64,000 nucleotides of DNA from Ursus arctos (GCF_023065955.2 NC_079873.1:9066566-9130565), one strand, 5' to 3'; shown: positions 34,576 through 46,119, counted from the stretch's first letter. Notes: generated by a model from the letters alone, not told the origin. Numbers and translations are program-made.

Positions 34576-35516
34576 ATGAGCAGAGCTCAAGGGAGAAACT
34601 AACAAAAATGCAATGATAGTAGAGGGCGATAATGTCCCTCTTTCACCAGTGGATGGATTAAGCAGCCAGAGGATTAATGGGGAAATAGTGGTCTCTAGTA
34701 ACACTGAGGACCAGGTACACCTAACAGACATGTGTAGCGTGTTCCTTTCGGGAGCAGCAGAGTACATGTTCTTCTCAGGCATGTGTGGAGCACTGTCCAG
34801 GATGGATCAGAAGTTGGGCTCCGGTACATGTCTTGACCAATTTGGAAAGATTGAAACCATATCGACTGTCTTTCCCAGACAGAATGGTATGAAACTAGAA
34901 ATCAGTAGCAGAAGGAAAATGGGAAATTTACAAATGTCTGGAAAATGGAATGCACACTCCTGGACAGCCAATCAGTCAGGGAAGAAATCAACAGGGAGAT
35001 ATGAGTGTATCTTGAGATAGATAGGTGGAAATGGAAACACAAGATGACAGAACTTGTGGGAGGCAGCAAAGGCACTTCAGAGAGGGAAGTTTACAACAAT
35101 AAGTGCCTTTGTTAAGAAAAAACAAATGTCTCAGTGAGGCAACCCAACTGAGGAAGGAGAAGAATGGGCTGGGGAAAGGTATTGCAGAGGAAGGGAAATG
35201 ATAAAGACTAGAGTTGAAGTAAGTGTAACGGAGACTAGAGAGACAATAGATAGACTCAATGAAGCTGGGCCTTTGTTTTTTGGAAGGTTGGACAGAATTG
35301 AGAAAGCTTTAGCCAGAATAACCAAAAGAAGAAGAGAGTAAACTCAAGTGAATACAATAATGAATAAATATGGGACATGCACCTGATAAGCACAGAGGCA
35401 TAGAGGATTATAAGAGACTACGATGAACGTTTATATGCCAATGAACTGGGTGATGTGGAACATGTTTATGGAAACACAGCCTGCCAGGACAATCATCAAG
35501 AAATAGAAAACCTGAG

Positions 35517-35603
35517 AAGGAAGGAAGGAAGGAAGGAAGGAAGGAAGGAAGGAAAGAAGGAAGGAAGGAAGGAAAGAAGGAAGGAAAGAAGAAAGAAAGA
35601 ATA
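35517..35603. repeat. (GGAA)n/(AAGG)n microsatellite in L1
   Basis: About 80 bp of AAGG units with single-base interruptions (AAAG), grown inside the L1 ORF2 remnant. The complement reads as TTCC and gives artefactual Phe-Leu-Pro-Ser frames. Confidence 0.95.
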
Positions 35604-35834
35604 TCTGAATAGAAAATAGTGAGAAAGAGACTGCAGAAGAATTCAAAACTTCCCAACAAAGAAAAGTCCAGGACCAGATGGCTTTATGGATCGATTCCAC
35701 CAAGTATTTAAAGAACAATTAATGTGAATCCTTTTCAAATTTTTCTAAAAATTGAACAGGAGGGAACACTTCCAGACCCATTTTACGAGGCCAACACTAC
35801 TCTCATACCAAAGCCAGATACAAACACTGTAAGA

Positions 35835-36035
35835 GGGGCGCCTGGGTGGCTCAGTCGGTTAAGCGTCTGCCTTTGGCTTAGGTCATGATCTCGGGGTCCT
35901 GAGATTGAGCCCCATATTGGGCTCCCTGCTCAGCAGGGAGCCTACTTCTCCCTCTTCTTCTGCCTGCTGCTCCCCCTGCTTGTACTCTCTCTGTGTCAAA
36001 TAAATAAATAAATAAAATCTTAAAAGAAAAAAAAA
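35835..36035 (+). mobile_element. SINEC insertion in L1
   Basis: Full element from GGGGCGCCTGGGTGGCTCAG to an AAATAAATAAATAAATAAAATC tail. Flanks ACACTGTAAGAG and ACACTACAGGAG are a diverged duplication. Confidence 0.95.
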
Positions 36036-36669
36036 GAACACTACAGGAGAAGAATATAAGTACATACATAGAAAGACCCTCAAGAAAACACTCACAAATC
36101 TAATTCAACTGCCCGTCGGGAAACAAATGCGGTGGGCAAGAGTGAATCGCTTTTTCATACACCATGGTTTATCTGTAATTGAAATTATGAAAATAATCTC
36201 ATTTAAGCACATTGATAAGATTATACACCATGACCAAGTAGGATTTATCTCTGGATACAAGGATGGTTTAACATCCACAAATACATAAGCGCAATACACC
36301 ACAGTAACAGCGTAATGATACGAATCATATCATCAACCCAATAGATGGATCGAAAACATTTATAAAATTCAGCATCCTTTCATGATACAAGCTCTCAATA
36401 AGTTACATATAGAATGAAAGTACTTTAACATGACAGCCCATATATGACAAATCCACAGCTAACCTCACATTCAGTGATGAAAAGCTCAAAGATTTCCTCT
36501 AAATCAGTAATGAGACGAATATACCTGGTGTCACTCCTCTTATTCAGCATAGTGTTGAATGTTCTAGCCATGGTAGTTAGGCAAGAACAAGAAATACATG
36601 GTATCCAGATTGGAAAAGAAGTTAACTTGTCTATTTGCGGATGACAGGATCTTACATATAGAAAGCACT

Positions 36670-36695
36670 ACACACACACACACACACACACACAC
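36670..36695. repeat. (AC)13 dinucleotide repeat in L1
   Basis: Uninterrupted run of thirteen AC units, followed by CCC. Confidence 0.95.
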
Positions 36696-36801
36696 CCCAA
36701 TAAGAACTGTTAGAATAAATGTATTCAGTAAAGTTGTAGGGAAAAAAAAATCAATACGTAAAAATCAGTTGCATTTCTATACACTAAAAATAAACCATCT
36801 G

Positions 36802-37004
36802 AGGGACATCTGCGTGTCAGTTAAGTGGCTGCTCTTCAGCTCAGGTCATGGTTCTGGGGTCCTGAGATCATGTCCCACATCGGGCTCCCTGCTCAGTGGG
36901 GAGCCTCCTTCTCCCTCTGGCCTCTGCCCCTCCCTCTGCTTGTGCATGCTCTCTCGCTCTCTCTCTGACAAATAAATAAATAAAATCTTTAAAAATATAA
37001 AAAA
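36802..37004 (+). mobile_element. SINEC insertion in L1
   Basis: The head is diverged (AGGGACATCTGCGTGTCAG) but the body and tail are typical. The duplication AAATAAACCATCTGA is perfect on both sides. Confidence 0.94.
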
Positions 37005-37551
37005 TAAAAAAATAAACCATCTGAAAAAGTATTTGAGTATACTATGCCCTTTACAAAGGCATTGAAAGGAATGAAAAACTTGGAAATAAATTATCCAAGG
37101 AGATAAAAAATCTGTACAGTCAAAACTGTAACACTTTGATTAACAATATTGAAGAAGACACAAATAAATGGTAATGCATATCCTGTTTATCAATTGGAAT
37201 AGTTAATACTGTTTGCATGCCCATGCTACCCAAAGCAATTTATAAATTCAGTGCAATTCCTGTCAAAATTCACATGACATTTTTTCCTAGGAGTAGAAAA
37301 ATCAATCCTCCAATTTGTACGGAATTACAAAACACACCAAAATAAGCCAAAGCAATCTTCAGAAAGGGGAATCAAGGTAGAGGCATCACCCTTCTTGATT
37401 TGAAACTCTATCATAATGCTGTAATAATCAAAACCCTATGGTACTAGCATAAAAACAGACCCATAAACCAATGGAACAGAATGGTGAGCCCAGAAACGAA
37501 ACCATGTTTATACGGTCAGATAATGTTTGACAAGGGCATCAGGAATTTACA

Positions 37552-37697
37552 AGGCGGGGGTGGAAGCCTGGGTGGCTCGTTTGGTTAAGTGTCTGCCTTC
37601 AGCTCTGGTCATGGTCTCCGGATCCTGGGATGGAGCCCTGCTCAGCCAGGAGTCTGCTTCTCCTTCTCTCTCGAATAAATAAATAAGTAAATACAAA
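37552..37697 (+). mobile_element. Shortened SINEC insertion in L1
   Basis: GAAGCCTGGGTGGCTCGTTT, GAGCCCTGCTCAGCCAGGAG and a CGAATAAATAAATAAG tail. About 60 bp shorter than its relatives, missing part of the middle. The flanking duplication is unclear. Confidence 0.85.
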
Positions 37698-37979
37698 TTT
37701 TCAATAGGGAAAGCATTATGTCTTTAATAAATGGTGTTGGGAAAGGGTATGCATATGCAGAGGAATGAAATTGGGCCCTTTACCGTACGTGAAAATTAAC
37801 TCGATATGAACTAAATACTTAAATGTAAGCCCTGAATCCATAAAATTTCTAGTAGATACCACAAGGAAAAAACTCCTTGACATTGGCATTCGCAATAATG
37901 TTTCGGATATGACACCAAAGACACGGGCAACAAAAGCACAAATAAACCAGTGGGTCTGCATTAAACTTAGAAGCTTCTA

Positions 37980-38181
37980 GGGGCACCTGGGTGGCACAGC
38001 GGTTAAGCATCTGCCTTCGGCTCAGGGCGTGATCCCAGCGTTCTGGGTTCGAGCCCCACATCGGGCTCCTCTGCTGTGAGCCTGCTTCTTCCTCTCCCAC
38101 TCCCCCTGCTTGTGTTCCCTCTCTCGCTGGCTGTCTCTATCTCTGTTAAATAAATAAATAAAATCTTTGAAAAAAAAAAAA
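37980..38181 (+). mobile_element. SINEC insertion in L1
   Basis: Head GGGGCACCTGGGTGGCACAG, body with TCTGCTGTGAGCCTGCTTC, poly(A) of about 14. The 17-bp duplication AAACTTAGAAGCTTCTA is perfect: a recent insertion. Confidence 0.97.
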
Positions 38182-38332
38182 AACTTAGAAGCTTCTATAT
38201 AGCAAAGGAAACAGTAAAATTTCAACCTATGGAATGGGAAAAAATACTTGCACACCTTATATCTGATAATGGTTTAATATTTAAGATATATAAGTAATTT
38301 ATAAAACTCAATATAAAAAATCGAAATAACCT

Positions 38333-38533
38333 GGGGCACCTGGGTGGCTCAGTCAGTTAGGTGTCTGACTTCAGCTCAGGTCATGATCCCACAGTCCTGG
38401 GATCCAGCCCCTCATCAGGCTCCCTGCTCAGGGGGAGCCTGCTTCTCCCTCTCCTACCCGCTTGTGCTCTCTCTCACTACCTCTGTTGCTAGCTCTGTCT
38501 CTCTCTCTCAAATAAATAAATAAAATCTTTTTT
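38333..38533 (+). mobile_element. SINEC insertion in L1
   Basis: Older-subtype copy, GGGGCACCTGGGTGGCTCAG to TAAATAAAATCTTTTTT. Duplication AAAAATCGAAATAA / AAAAATTGAAATAA, differing at a decayed CpG. Confidence 0.95.
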
Positions 38534-39500
38534 AAAAATTGAAATAAAACTAATTGAAAATGGGCATAATACAAGCATAAGTCATTTTCTCAAAGAAGGC
38601 ATACAAATAACAAACCGATATATTAAATTGCTAATCAGCAGGGAAATTCAAATCAAAACTGCACTGAGATATCTGCACATCTGTCAAAATGACTATTACA
38701 AAAAGATAAGAGAGGACTGTTGGTGAGCATGTGGACAAAGAGGAACCCTCGTGCATGGTTGGTCGGGTTGCTGACTGCTACAGCCACTATTGGAAACACT
38801 ATGGAGGTTCCTCAAAAATTAAAAATAGAACTACCATATGACACAGCAATCCCACTTGTGGTTATGTAGCCAAAGGAAATTAAATCAGATTCTTCAAGAT
38901 ATATGTGTTCTTCCCTGTTCATCAGAGCATTATTCACAATAATCAAGATCATAGAAACAGTCTAAGTGTCCATTGAGGGGTGAATGAATAAAGATGTGGG
39001 ATATGTATACGATGGACTAGTGTTCAGCCATAATAAAAAAGGAAATCCTGCCATTTATGACAGCCTGGAAAACTTGGAGGTCATTATTTTAAATTTAATA
39101 AGGAAGACAGAGAAAGACAAATAGTTTGTGATCTCAATATATGTGGAATCTGAAAAAGTCAAACTCTTTTAATCCGAGTCAGATGGTGGTTAGAAATGGG
39201 GAAATGTTGGTGAAACGTTAACAAACTTTCAGTTTTGAGATGAGTAAGTTCTGGGTATCTAATATAAGCACTGTTATTGTAGTTAATAGTACCGTATTAT
39301 ATATTTGAAATTCATGAAGACAAATTCTCATTTGTATTTATCCACCTTCCCACGCACACACAAAATGGTGACTATGTGAGGTTATTTATGCGTTAATTAA
39401 CATGATTGTGGTAATAATTTCACAATGTGAATGTTTCTCAAATGATTGTGTTGTATGCCTCTCAAAAGCAGAAATTTTAAAAAGGATCGTATTTTAAAAA

Positions 39501-39933
39501 AAATAGACAGGAAAAAGAACCTTCAGTCGGGAATGCACGTGATAGAGCCGGCCGTATCAGCATCTAAATTACTTACTGAGGATCCGGTGTAATGTGCTTC
39601 CCAGGGCTGTTTGCATTTTATTAAGGGTACAATGTCTTTAACCATACAATGAAACCTAACAGTGAAGGTTTTGGTGTCAGTGACCTCCCTACTATCTTTC
39701 ACTTTGTTGCCCACCCACCAACCCACATTCCTATACACGTAGATGCACTCTCATCCCCGCTCACCCACTTTGGTCTCGTCATTGTAATAGAGAGGAGACC
39801 CCTGTGCATCAGATCCAGGAATCCTCAATCCCGTGATGCAAACCCTGCCACCGTCTTTGGAACCCGAGCTCCTCTATCATGCCATCTCTTTGCTTAATAT
39901 TTAGTATCTATGATCCAGGCAACTTCAAATCAG
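39501..39933. other. Intron, no feature recognised
   Basis: Unrecognised sequence between the L1 and nested SINEs. Confidence 0.4.
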
Positions 39934-39958
39934 GATTGATTGATTGATTGATTGATTC
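39934..39958. repeat. (GATT)n microsatellite
   Basis: About six GATT units, apparently the expanded tail of the outer SINE that follows. Confidence 0.85.
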
Positions 39959-40141
39959 TTTAAAGATTTTATTTATTTATTTGAGAGCAAGAGAGCAGGA
40001 GCTGGGGTAGGGGCAGAGGGAGAGGGACAAGCAGACTCCCCGCTGAGCAGGGAGCTGGACACAGGGCTCCGTCTCAGGACCCTGGGATCATGACCAGAGC
40101 TGAAGGCAGACAGTTAACGAACTGAGCTACCCAGGTGCCCC
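39957..40141 (-). mobile_element. SINEC insertion, antisense, nested in another SINE's tail
   Basis: CTTTAAAGATTTTATTTATT to CTACCCAGGTGCCCC. It is flanked by GGATTGATTGATT and GGATTGACTGATT, so its target lay in the tail of the SINE at 40142-40339. Confidence 0.92.
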
Positions 40142-40339
40142 GGATTGACTGATTTTTGAGAGAGGGTGAGAGAGGGGTTGGGGAGTGCTCAAGGGAGAGG
40201 GAGGGAGAGAAAGAATCTTAGGCAGACTCCATGCCAAGCGTGTGAGCCTGACGCTGGGTTTGATCTCACAACTCTGAGTTCATGACCTGACGAAGTCAAG
40301 AGTTGGACGTTTAATCCCCTGACCCACCCAGGTGCCCCT
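40142..40339 (-). mobile_element. Older SINEC, antisense, split by a younger one
   Basis: Body from TTTTTGAGAGAGGGTGAGAG to CACCCAGGTGCCCC, diverged. Probable outer duplication: TTCAAATCAGGATT before 39934 against CTCAAATCATTATC after 40338, only partly matching. Confidence 0.85.
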
Positions 40340-40814
40340 CAAATCATTATCTAAATACGGAGAAGTTAGTACATTATAAAATTAAAAATATAACAAAACG
40401 AAACCACTTTTCCCTTACAAACCTGCTTTGTGCCTGTAACTTCACTTTCTCTATGTCCATAAAATCATTGAAAATATCGCCGTGTTGTCTCCTCCGTCAC
40501 ACTGCTCTGTTACTGAACCCACTAGAGCCTGGCCTGCTCTAATTTCCCCAATGAACTGCCTTCACCAAGGTATTAAATGTAGTAGACACTTTTAAGTAAA
40601 TTAATTAATGCTTTTGGGAAATGGAAACCATCATATAGAAATGGTGATAATGGAGTCAATACAGCAGTGTCAAAGTATCTGGTAGTTACAAGTTTCAACA
40701 TAGCAACATTGACATATCTCAGATAGAATGTTGAATGGGAAAACAGGTTGCTGAAGAATACCTGGAAAATATATACTGACTCTAGATATATACAGCTATA
40801 ATAGATGTCTTTGT
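40340..40814. other. Intron, no feature recognised
   Basis: AT-rich, unrecognised. Confidence 0.4.
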
Positions 40815-41645
40815 TTTCCGTTATTTAAATGTAACTTACATTCCATAACATTGACTTATTTTGAGTGTACAATCCAATGCCTTTTAGCAAAGTAGCAGTT
40901 GCGCAGCTGTTACCACAGTCTAATTTTAGCACATTTTTACCACTCCCAAAATAATTTTGTGCCCATTTGCAGTTACTCCCTGTTCTCACCATCAACCTCC
41001 GGACATCCACTATTCTGCTTTTTGTCTGTGTGCATTTGCTTTTTCTGGACATGTCCTATAAATGGAATCCTATAACATATGATCCGTTGTGCCTGGCTTC
41101 GTTCACTTCGCATAATGTTTTTACGTTTCATCCCTATTGGTACCGGTGTCGGTATCCTATTCCTTCTTGTGGCCGAGTACCATTCCATTGTAGGGATACT
41201 TCACATTTAGTCTGTCTGTCTGTTAAATGATGGACATTTGGATTGCTTCCAGCATTTGATCGTTTATGTACAAGTCTTTGTCTGTGAACATGTGATTTCA
41301 TTTCTCTTGGCGGATTACCAGAGGCGGAATTACTGGATCATATGTTAAGTCTATGTTTAACTTTTAGGGAAACTACCAATTGTTTTCTCTTTCTACATCC
41401 TCACCAATACTTGTGATTATCTCTGTTGTTGACTCTAGCCATCCTCGTGGGTGTGAAGTGCTATCTCACTGTTGTCTTTATTTGTGTTTTCTTGATGAGT
41501 CTTGATATTGGGGATCTTCCCCTATGCTTCGTGTCCTCTTGCCTATCTTCTCTGGAGAAATACTATTCAAATCGTTTACCCATTTTTAAATGGGATCGTT
41601 TACGTTCGTATTAATGAGTTGTAAGGGCTTTTCATATACTCAGGA
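40815..41645 (-). mobile_element. Ancient L1 LINE 3' part, antisense
   Basis: Complement of L1 ORF2 end: GTGTACAATCCAATGCC, ACCATCAACCTCCGGAC, CTATAAATGGAATCCTATAA, GGCCGAGTACCATTCCATTG, ACTGGATCATATGTTAAG and CTCACCAATACTTGTGATT. More diverged than the 34.6 kb L1 but richer in CpG (about 20 by eye). Confidence 0.85.
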
Positions 41646-42590
41646 GAAAACCTCTGTTTCTATTTCCTGAAACATTTTGTAATAAATTTTTCGGTCTGAG
41701 AGTGCCACGGTAAGGTAATTCACAGTTGCCAGACCTTCACAGTCCCTCCTGATAGGTGCGGCACTAACAACTCCCACAAGCACATAAGCCATCTGCAGGC
41801 TCCCCGGGTGGCTTCCTTGCCTCCGTGGGACCAGCTCATCAAAGTGGAGTTTTTCTCTGTCCGTCTCCCAAAAGCAAGAGCTGGAACTCACATTAGCCAT
41901 CATCTGCCCTGAATTTTAATTTTCGGCACCTTCGGTCTTCATGTCTGCTCGCCGCCAGAGTGACAGGAGCTCTTAATGAGATCCTTTCCTGGTGTATCTT
42001 TCTTAATGCACGCGCAAGCTTGCCTCTTCATTCACCACGAGCCCCTTGGGGCAAGCGCCGTGTCAGCAGCCGCGGGGAGGAGTGCAGAAACTGCTGACTG
42101 CAGGGAAGGCCATTTCTAAAGGACTTGAGAGGAATCCTAATGTCAGTTCCCCTCACCGCTCGACTCCCTCTGCACCCTTTTCCCTTTGCCCTCCAGTGCC
42201 AACCTTCATAACTCAGTCTCTAAATCTTTTTCTCGCATGAGCATCGGCCATCTGGTGGTCAAATGTGCATTAAAAGTGCTTTTGACAGCATTGTGGAAAT
42301 TGTTCATTCATGAAGCACCTTGGGTTTCCAAGCGAGATCATTGGTGGGCGACAAACAGAAAAGTTTTCCATTTCCAGAAGAAATTATGTGAGGAAACAGT
42401 CTGATTTTCCACTAAGGCAGAAAGATTTCTTATGCTTTAAAATAATCTTCTTGTCTTGTGCATACATCAGCGTATGTACATTAAGAGGAATTACTTACGT
42501 GTGGAGCTTGTTAAATTCTTCATCTTTCACAACACGTTAGCTTGTAACTGCTCCTGCTTCCCAGGAGGGTCAGTCGATGAATTAGATCAA
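41646..42590. other. Intron, unique, locally CpG-rich
   Basis: No repeat recognised. CpG clusters at about 41750-41830 and 42008-42080 (for example GCACGCGCAAGC and GCAGCCGCGGGG). Candidate regulatory DNA only. Confidence 0.35.
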
Positions 42591-42791
42591 GGGGCGCCTG
42601 GGTGGCACAGCGGTTAAGCGTCTGCCTTCCGCTCAGGGCGTGATCCCGGCGTTCTGGGATCGAGTCCCACATCAGGCTCCTCCGCTGGGAGCCTGCTTCT
42701 TCCTCTCCCTCTCCCCCTGCCTGTGTTCCCTCTCTCGCTGGCTGTCTCTCTCTGTCACATAAATAAATAAAATCTTTAAAAAAAAAAAAAA
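42591..42791 (+). mobile_element. SINEC insertion, young copy
   Basis: Close to the commonest sequence of this family in the window. Head GGGGCGCCTGGGTGGCACAG, body TCCGCTGGGAGCCTGCTTC, poly(A) of about 14. Duplication GAATTAGATCAA / GAATTAGATCGA. Confidence 0.97.
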
Positions 42792-42956
42792 GAATTAGAT
42801 CGAAACACAAGGAAGAATGCTTCTTATCTACGGTCTGTCTTCATGTGCCACATGCAGTTAGTTTCATGGGCTCTCATATCACCAAGATCAAATTTTGGGA
42901 AGTTCAAAAAAATTAGTAAAGCAATCCCTGAAGAAAATTATGGCCTTAGTTTATCA

Positions 42957-42976
42957 TTTTTTTTTTTTTTTTTTTT
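42957..42976. repeat. Poly(T) tract
   Basis: About 19 consecutive T followed by AG, with no SINE body. In the gene's direction it resembles a polypyrimidine tract with an AG, so it is a possible cryptic acceptor. Confidence 0.8.
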
Positions 42977-43000
42977 AGTTGTGAACTCACCCTCAGTGCG

Positions 43001-44340
43001 TCTCCCGAGAGGTAAATATCAGTTGAGTACCTACGATAGCTCCACATACCTCATGGTGCTTAATTAAAGCTGTGACTGATTTTTCACTTCCTGGAAAATG
43101 ACATGTAACTGGCATCTTTCTGCCCACGTCTGCGACTACGAAAGTCACTAGAGATGTTTGCGTTTATGTCACCTGCTATGTAGCCTCATTTCTTCCCCTG
43201 TTCGTTTACATTGTTTATTTTATTGGCCCTGCTTCTGTTTCTCTAAGAGATCCTCGTTAATCTTTTGGGCTTAGGGCTTGTAACATCAATTGGCCCGTAC
43301 CCAACATCAGAGATCTGAGTTACAGTCTGTTTTTTACTTCCTTCTTTATGAAGCACAAGCAAATCACCCTCCTTGGAAAGTGGATGTGTTTTTATTTGTT
43401 GGCGTGTTGGTTCACTTGGCTTTGCATTGCTGAGAACTCCTCCAATCACCACAACGATCCTTTTCCCATCTTAGCCATCATCTGTATAGCGATAAAATGT
43501 ATACAGAGTCCCATTTGGAATTGAGTCACCATACGTGAAATACCTATGCTACGTTTCGTTTCTAACTACCTGGAAGTGAACCCCCACGATGGGTGTGCTA
43601 CATTCATTGGCTGTACTAGGAAGATTTACTTAGAGCGCTAAGATACCATAGTCGAAATTTCTCCTAAGGTATTTAGATGAGGCGTCTCAAATTTTCATCC
43701 CAAGACAATGTGGAAGCCTAGGAAATGCCTCTAGCTTAGTGGGGAAATCGAAATGTTTACTCATGTTATCACTAATGGCTTTTTAAAATGTTATGTGTTA
43801 TCCATCGACCAATTAATCACCATGAATATATTGAGCCATTACTGCATGCCAAACGGGATGTGTTAGGAAATAGGAAAAAATACAGAATGTTGCCCTGGTT
43901 TCAAGGAGCCTCAATTTGTTCATCTATTTGTTTATTCGTTTTTCCGAATGTTTATTAAACAGCCTGTGTGTGTCGCACACATAAGCTAGTTGAGGCCAAA
44001 TAAGCGTAGTGTGTATAAAGCGCTGTGCTGTAGATCAGAGAGCGCAAAGCCGCCAGGAGGAAGCAGCTGGCAGAACTCTTTCTCTCCCTCTAAGAACCAA
44101 TCTTCTGGTGACTTCTTTCACTTCGGATGTGACTGCAGAGCCTCCCTGACCTGACCTTGTCTGCACCGGGTTCCTCACATTACAAATACTTGCCAGGGTG
44201 AGAAGAAAGATAGCAGCGTTGCTAAGTGGCCCGTCTCCTCTTTGACGTATCTTAACCTTTGTTCCAAGGCATAATTCGTTATAGCGTAGATGCGTAGTGT
44301 ATAAAGACTCCAGCATCGGGATTCCTTAAATATAGCTCAC
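43001..44340. other. CpG-retaining intronic block
   Basis: Hand count gives about 38 CpG in 1,340 bp at only moderate GC, against about 10 in an equal length of the L1 at 27.1-28.4 kb. It contains an L2 fragment (43830-43930). No open frame with a recognisable domain. Confidence 0.5.
43830..43930 (-). repeat. L2 LINE fragment
   Basis: ATTGAGCCATTACTGCATGC, GGATGTGTTAGGAAATAGG and CCCTGGTTTCAAGGAGCCTC match the complement of the L2 3' end. Confidence 0.55.
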
Positions 44341-44454
44341 CTTTAAAAGATTCTTTTTCTCATACTCCTGTTTAACCCAACATTCATGATCCTCCGTAAC
44401 TACCCTTGAGTCGGTATTATTTATCAACCCGCTCAGAGTGGCATTCTTATCGTA

Positions 44455-44860
44455 TTGGTTACCTGTGCTGCGATAACAAATGATCCCAAGACATAGTGGC
44501 TTAAAACAACACGCATTTATTTTCTCACAGTTTCTGTGGGTCAGCAGTGTGGACATGGCCAAGGTGCTTCCTTTGCCCCAGAGTTCTCAGTAGACCGCAC
44601 TCAAAGACTTGGCTGATGCCTGGGGTCTTATTTGGAAGTCAGAGCGGGGAAGGATGCGCTTCCTGACTCACTTAGTGGTTATTGGCAGGGTCCACTTCCT
44701 TCACTTTTGTTGGGCCTGAGAGGCCGCCCTCAGTTGCTTGCCATGTAGGCCTCCCTAGCAGAACTGCTCACTTCCTCATCATGTCCCATCCGAGAAGGCC
44801 GTAGAGACAGTCTGCTAGCAATATGGAAATAATTTTTACAATCTAATCACAATCATTGTA
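44455..44860. repeat. Ancient interspersed repeat, family unresolved
   Basis: GGTTACCTGTGCTGCGATAA, ACATAGTGGCTTAAAACAAC, TTTATTTTCTCACAGTTTCT and GTGGGTCAGCAGTGTGGACA: a widespread mammalian repeat pattern whose name I cannot fix by eye. Confidence 0.6.
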
Positions 44861-44984
44861 TCTCATGAACATTGCTCATTCTCTTATTTAGAAACAGTTT
44901 GCTCAGAGGGAGGAGATTAGGCAAGGCAGTTAATACCGAGAGGTAGAGAGTGTTTGCAGACATCTCTTAGAAGTTGGATCCATA

Positions 44985-45095
44985 ATTATTTCATTTAGCA
45001 AACTCTTATCATTGAGCCCTGTCATCACCACTAGGGTGCAATTGTGATAGTAAGTAGCCCTTGCCCTCAAGTATTTCACAATCGACTTGGCAAAC
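44985..45095 (-). repeat. L2 LINE fragment
   Basis: TTAGCAAACTCTTATCATTG, then AAGTAGCCCTTGCCCTCAAG and TATTTCACAATCGACTTGG fit the complement of the L2 3' end. Confidence 0.5.
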
Positions 45096-45742
45096 ATGAG
45101 CTTATTAACTTTCTAACTTTAACTTGGAAAATGTTACAGTGAAATCAAGTTCAAAACCCAAAGAGCATATGGAAAGAGGGATGTCTTCGTTCCTGATTGT
45201 TCCCACCATGGGACTCCCATTTTCTCTCACAGTTAAAAATAAACATGCTGTTACTTTTTTCTGTGGAACTTTCTCTGACACTACGCTTTTTCCCCAACTC
45301 AATTGCCAAAAGGCTCAACTTTTTTGAGATTGTTCTATGAAACCAAGTAGGTAGGAATGGCTTTCCAGGCGTAAAACATAGCACAGTGAAAGGCATGGAG
45401 AGATGGTGCAATCTGACACATTCCAGGAATGATGGCACGTCCAATATGGCTAGAACGTTGGGGATATGTTTAGGGAAGGGGAGTTGTTAACGGCCTAAAA
45501 CGTGTCTGGAAATATGAAGTGTGGTTATAGGAAAGAGAACATGGGGTGTGGGCTTTAGCACATAGAAAGCAGAGTGCCAGTAATGTTCCCCAGTTAGTAG
45601 AATTATATGCTGAGATACATGCCTTAGAAATGAACTATGGGGGGAGGACTGAGCATTTGCTAGAAATACTAGATAAAAGAAGGAAAGATAATATTCCAAG
45701 GAGAGTTTGATGGTGATGTAAAATAAGATAAAGAGAAAAGAT
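45096..45742. other. Intron, no feature recognised
   Basis: Unrecognised sequence. Confidence 0.4.
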
Positions 45743-45942
45743 GGGCCGCCTGGGTGGCACAGTCGTTAAGCGTCTGCCTTCGGCTCAGGGCGTGATCCCG
45801 GCGTTCCGGGATCGAGCCCCACATCGGGCTCCTTTGCTAGGAGCCTGCTTCTTCCTCTCCCACTCCCCCTGCTTGTGTTCCCTCTCTTGCTGGCTGTCTC
45901 TGTCAAATAAATAAATAAAAATCTTTAAAAAAAAAAAAAAAG
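45743..45942 (+). mobile_element. SINEC insertion
   Basis: Head GGGCCGCCTGGGTGGCACAG, body TTTGCTAGGAGCCTGCTTC, poly(A) of about 15. Duplication AAAGAGAAAAGA on both sides. Confidence 0.96.
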
Positions 45943-46119
45943 AAAGAGAAAAGAAAGTCATGGAAATGGAATGGTCAAAATTAGGCCTCATTTTTGGGCT
46001 GGAGTTGACAGGATTGCCAGAGTCAAGCAAGAATTATTTGGAATGAGGGAGGGATATGGAAGAGCCAAGAATTTCTATGGAATTTCTATTTTAGGAGAAT
46101 AAAAGCCTCTTAAAAGAAG

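Larger units (their letters stand above)
34585..39500 (+). mobile_element. 5'-truncated ancient L1 LINE, with five nested SINEs
   Basis: Starts inside ORF2 (AAGGGAGAAACTAACAAAAA) and runs to the 3' end. Landmarks: GGAGCAGCAGAGTACATGTT (34751), AATGGTATGAAACTAGAAATC (34884), CCAGGACCAGATGGCTTTAT (35668), ACCATGACCAAGTAGGATT (36227), TTGCGGATGACAGGATC (36634, the reverse transcriptase FADD-box region) and ACTACCATATGACACAGCAA (38831). Frames are disrupted throughout, so inactive. Its orientation equals that of the 24.8 kb L1 and of FRMPD4. Confidence 0.92.

Noticed and set aside
34613..35020. Open frame of 135 codons as a gene
   Set aside because: It is a surviving piece of L1 ORF2, truncated and followed by disrupted frames.
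35408..35718. Minus-strand frames with repeated Phe-Leu-Pro-Ser
   Set aside because: Artefact of the AAGG microsatellite in L1.
36670..36695. Direct repeats resembling a CRISPR array (here and at other simple repeats)
   Set aside because: Simple microsatellites without unique spacers, in a mammalian genome.
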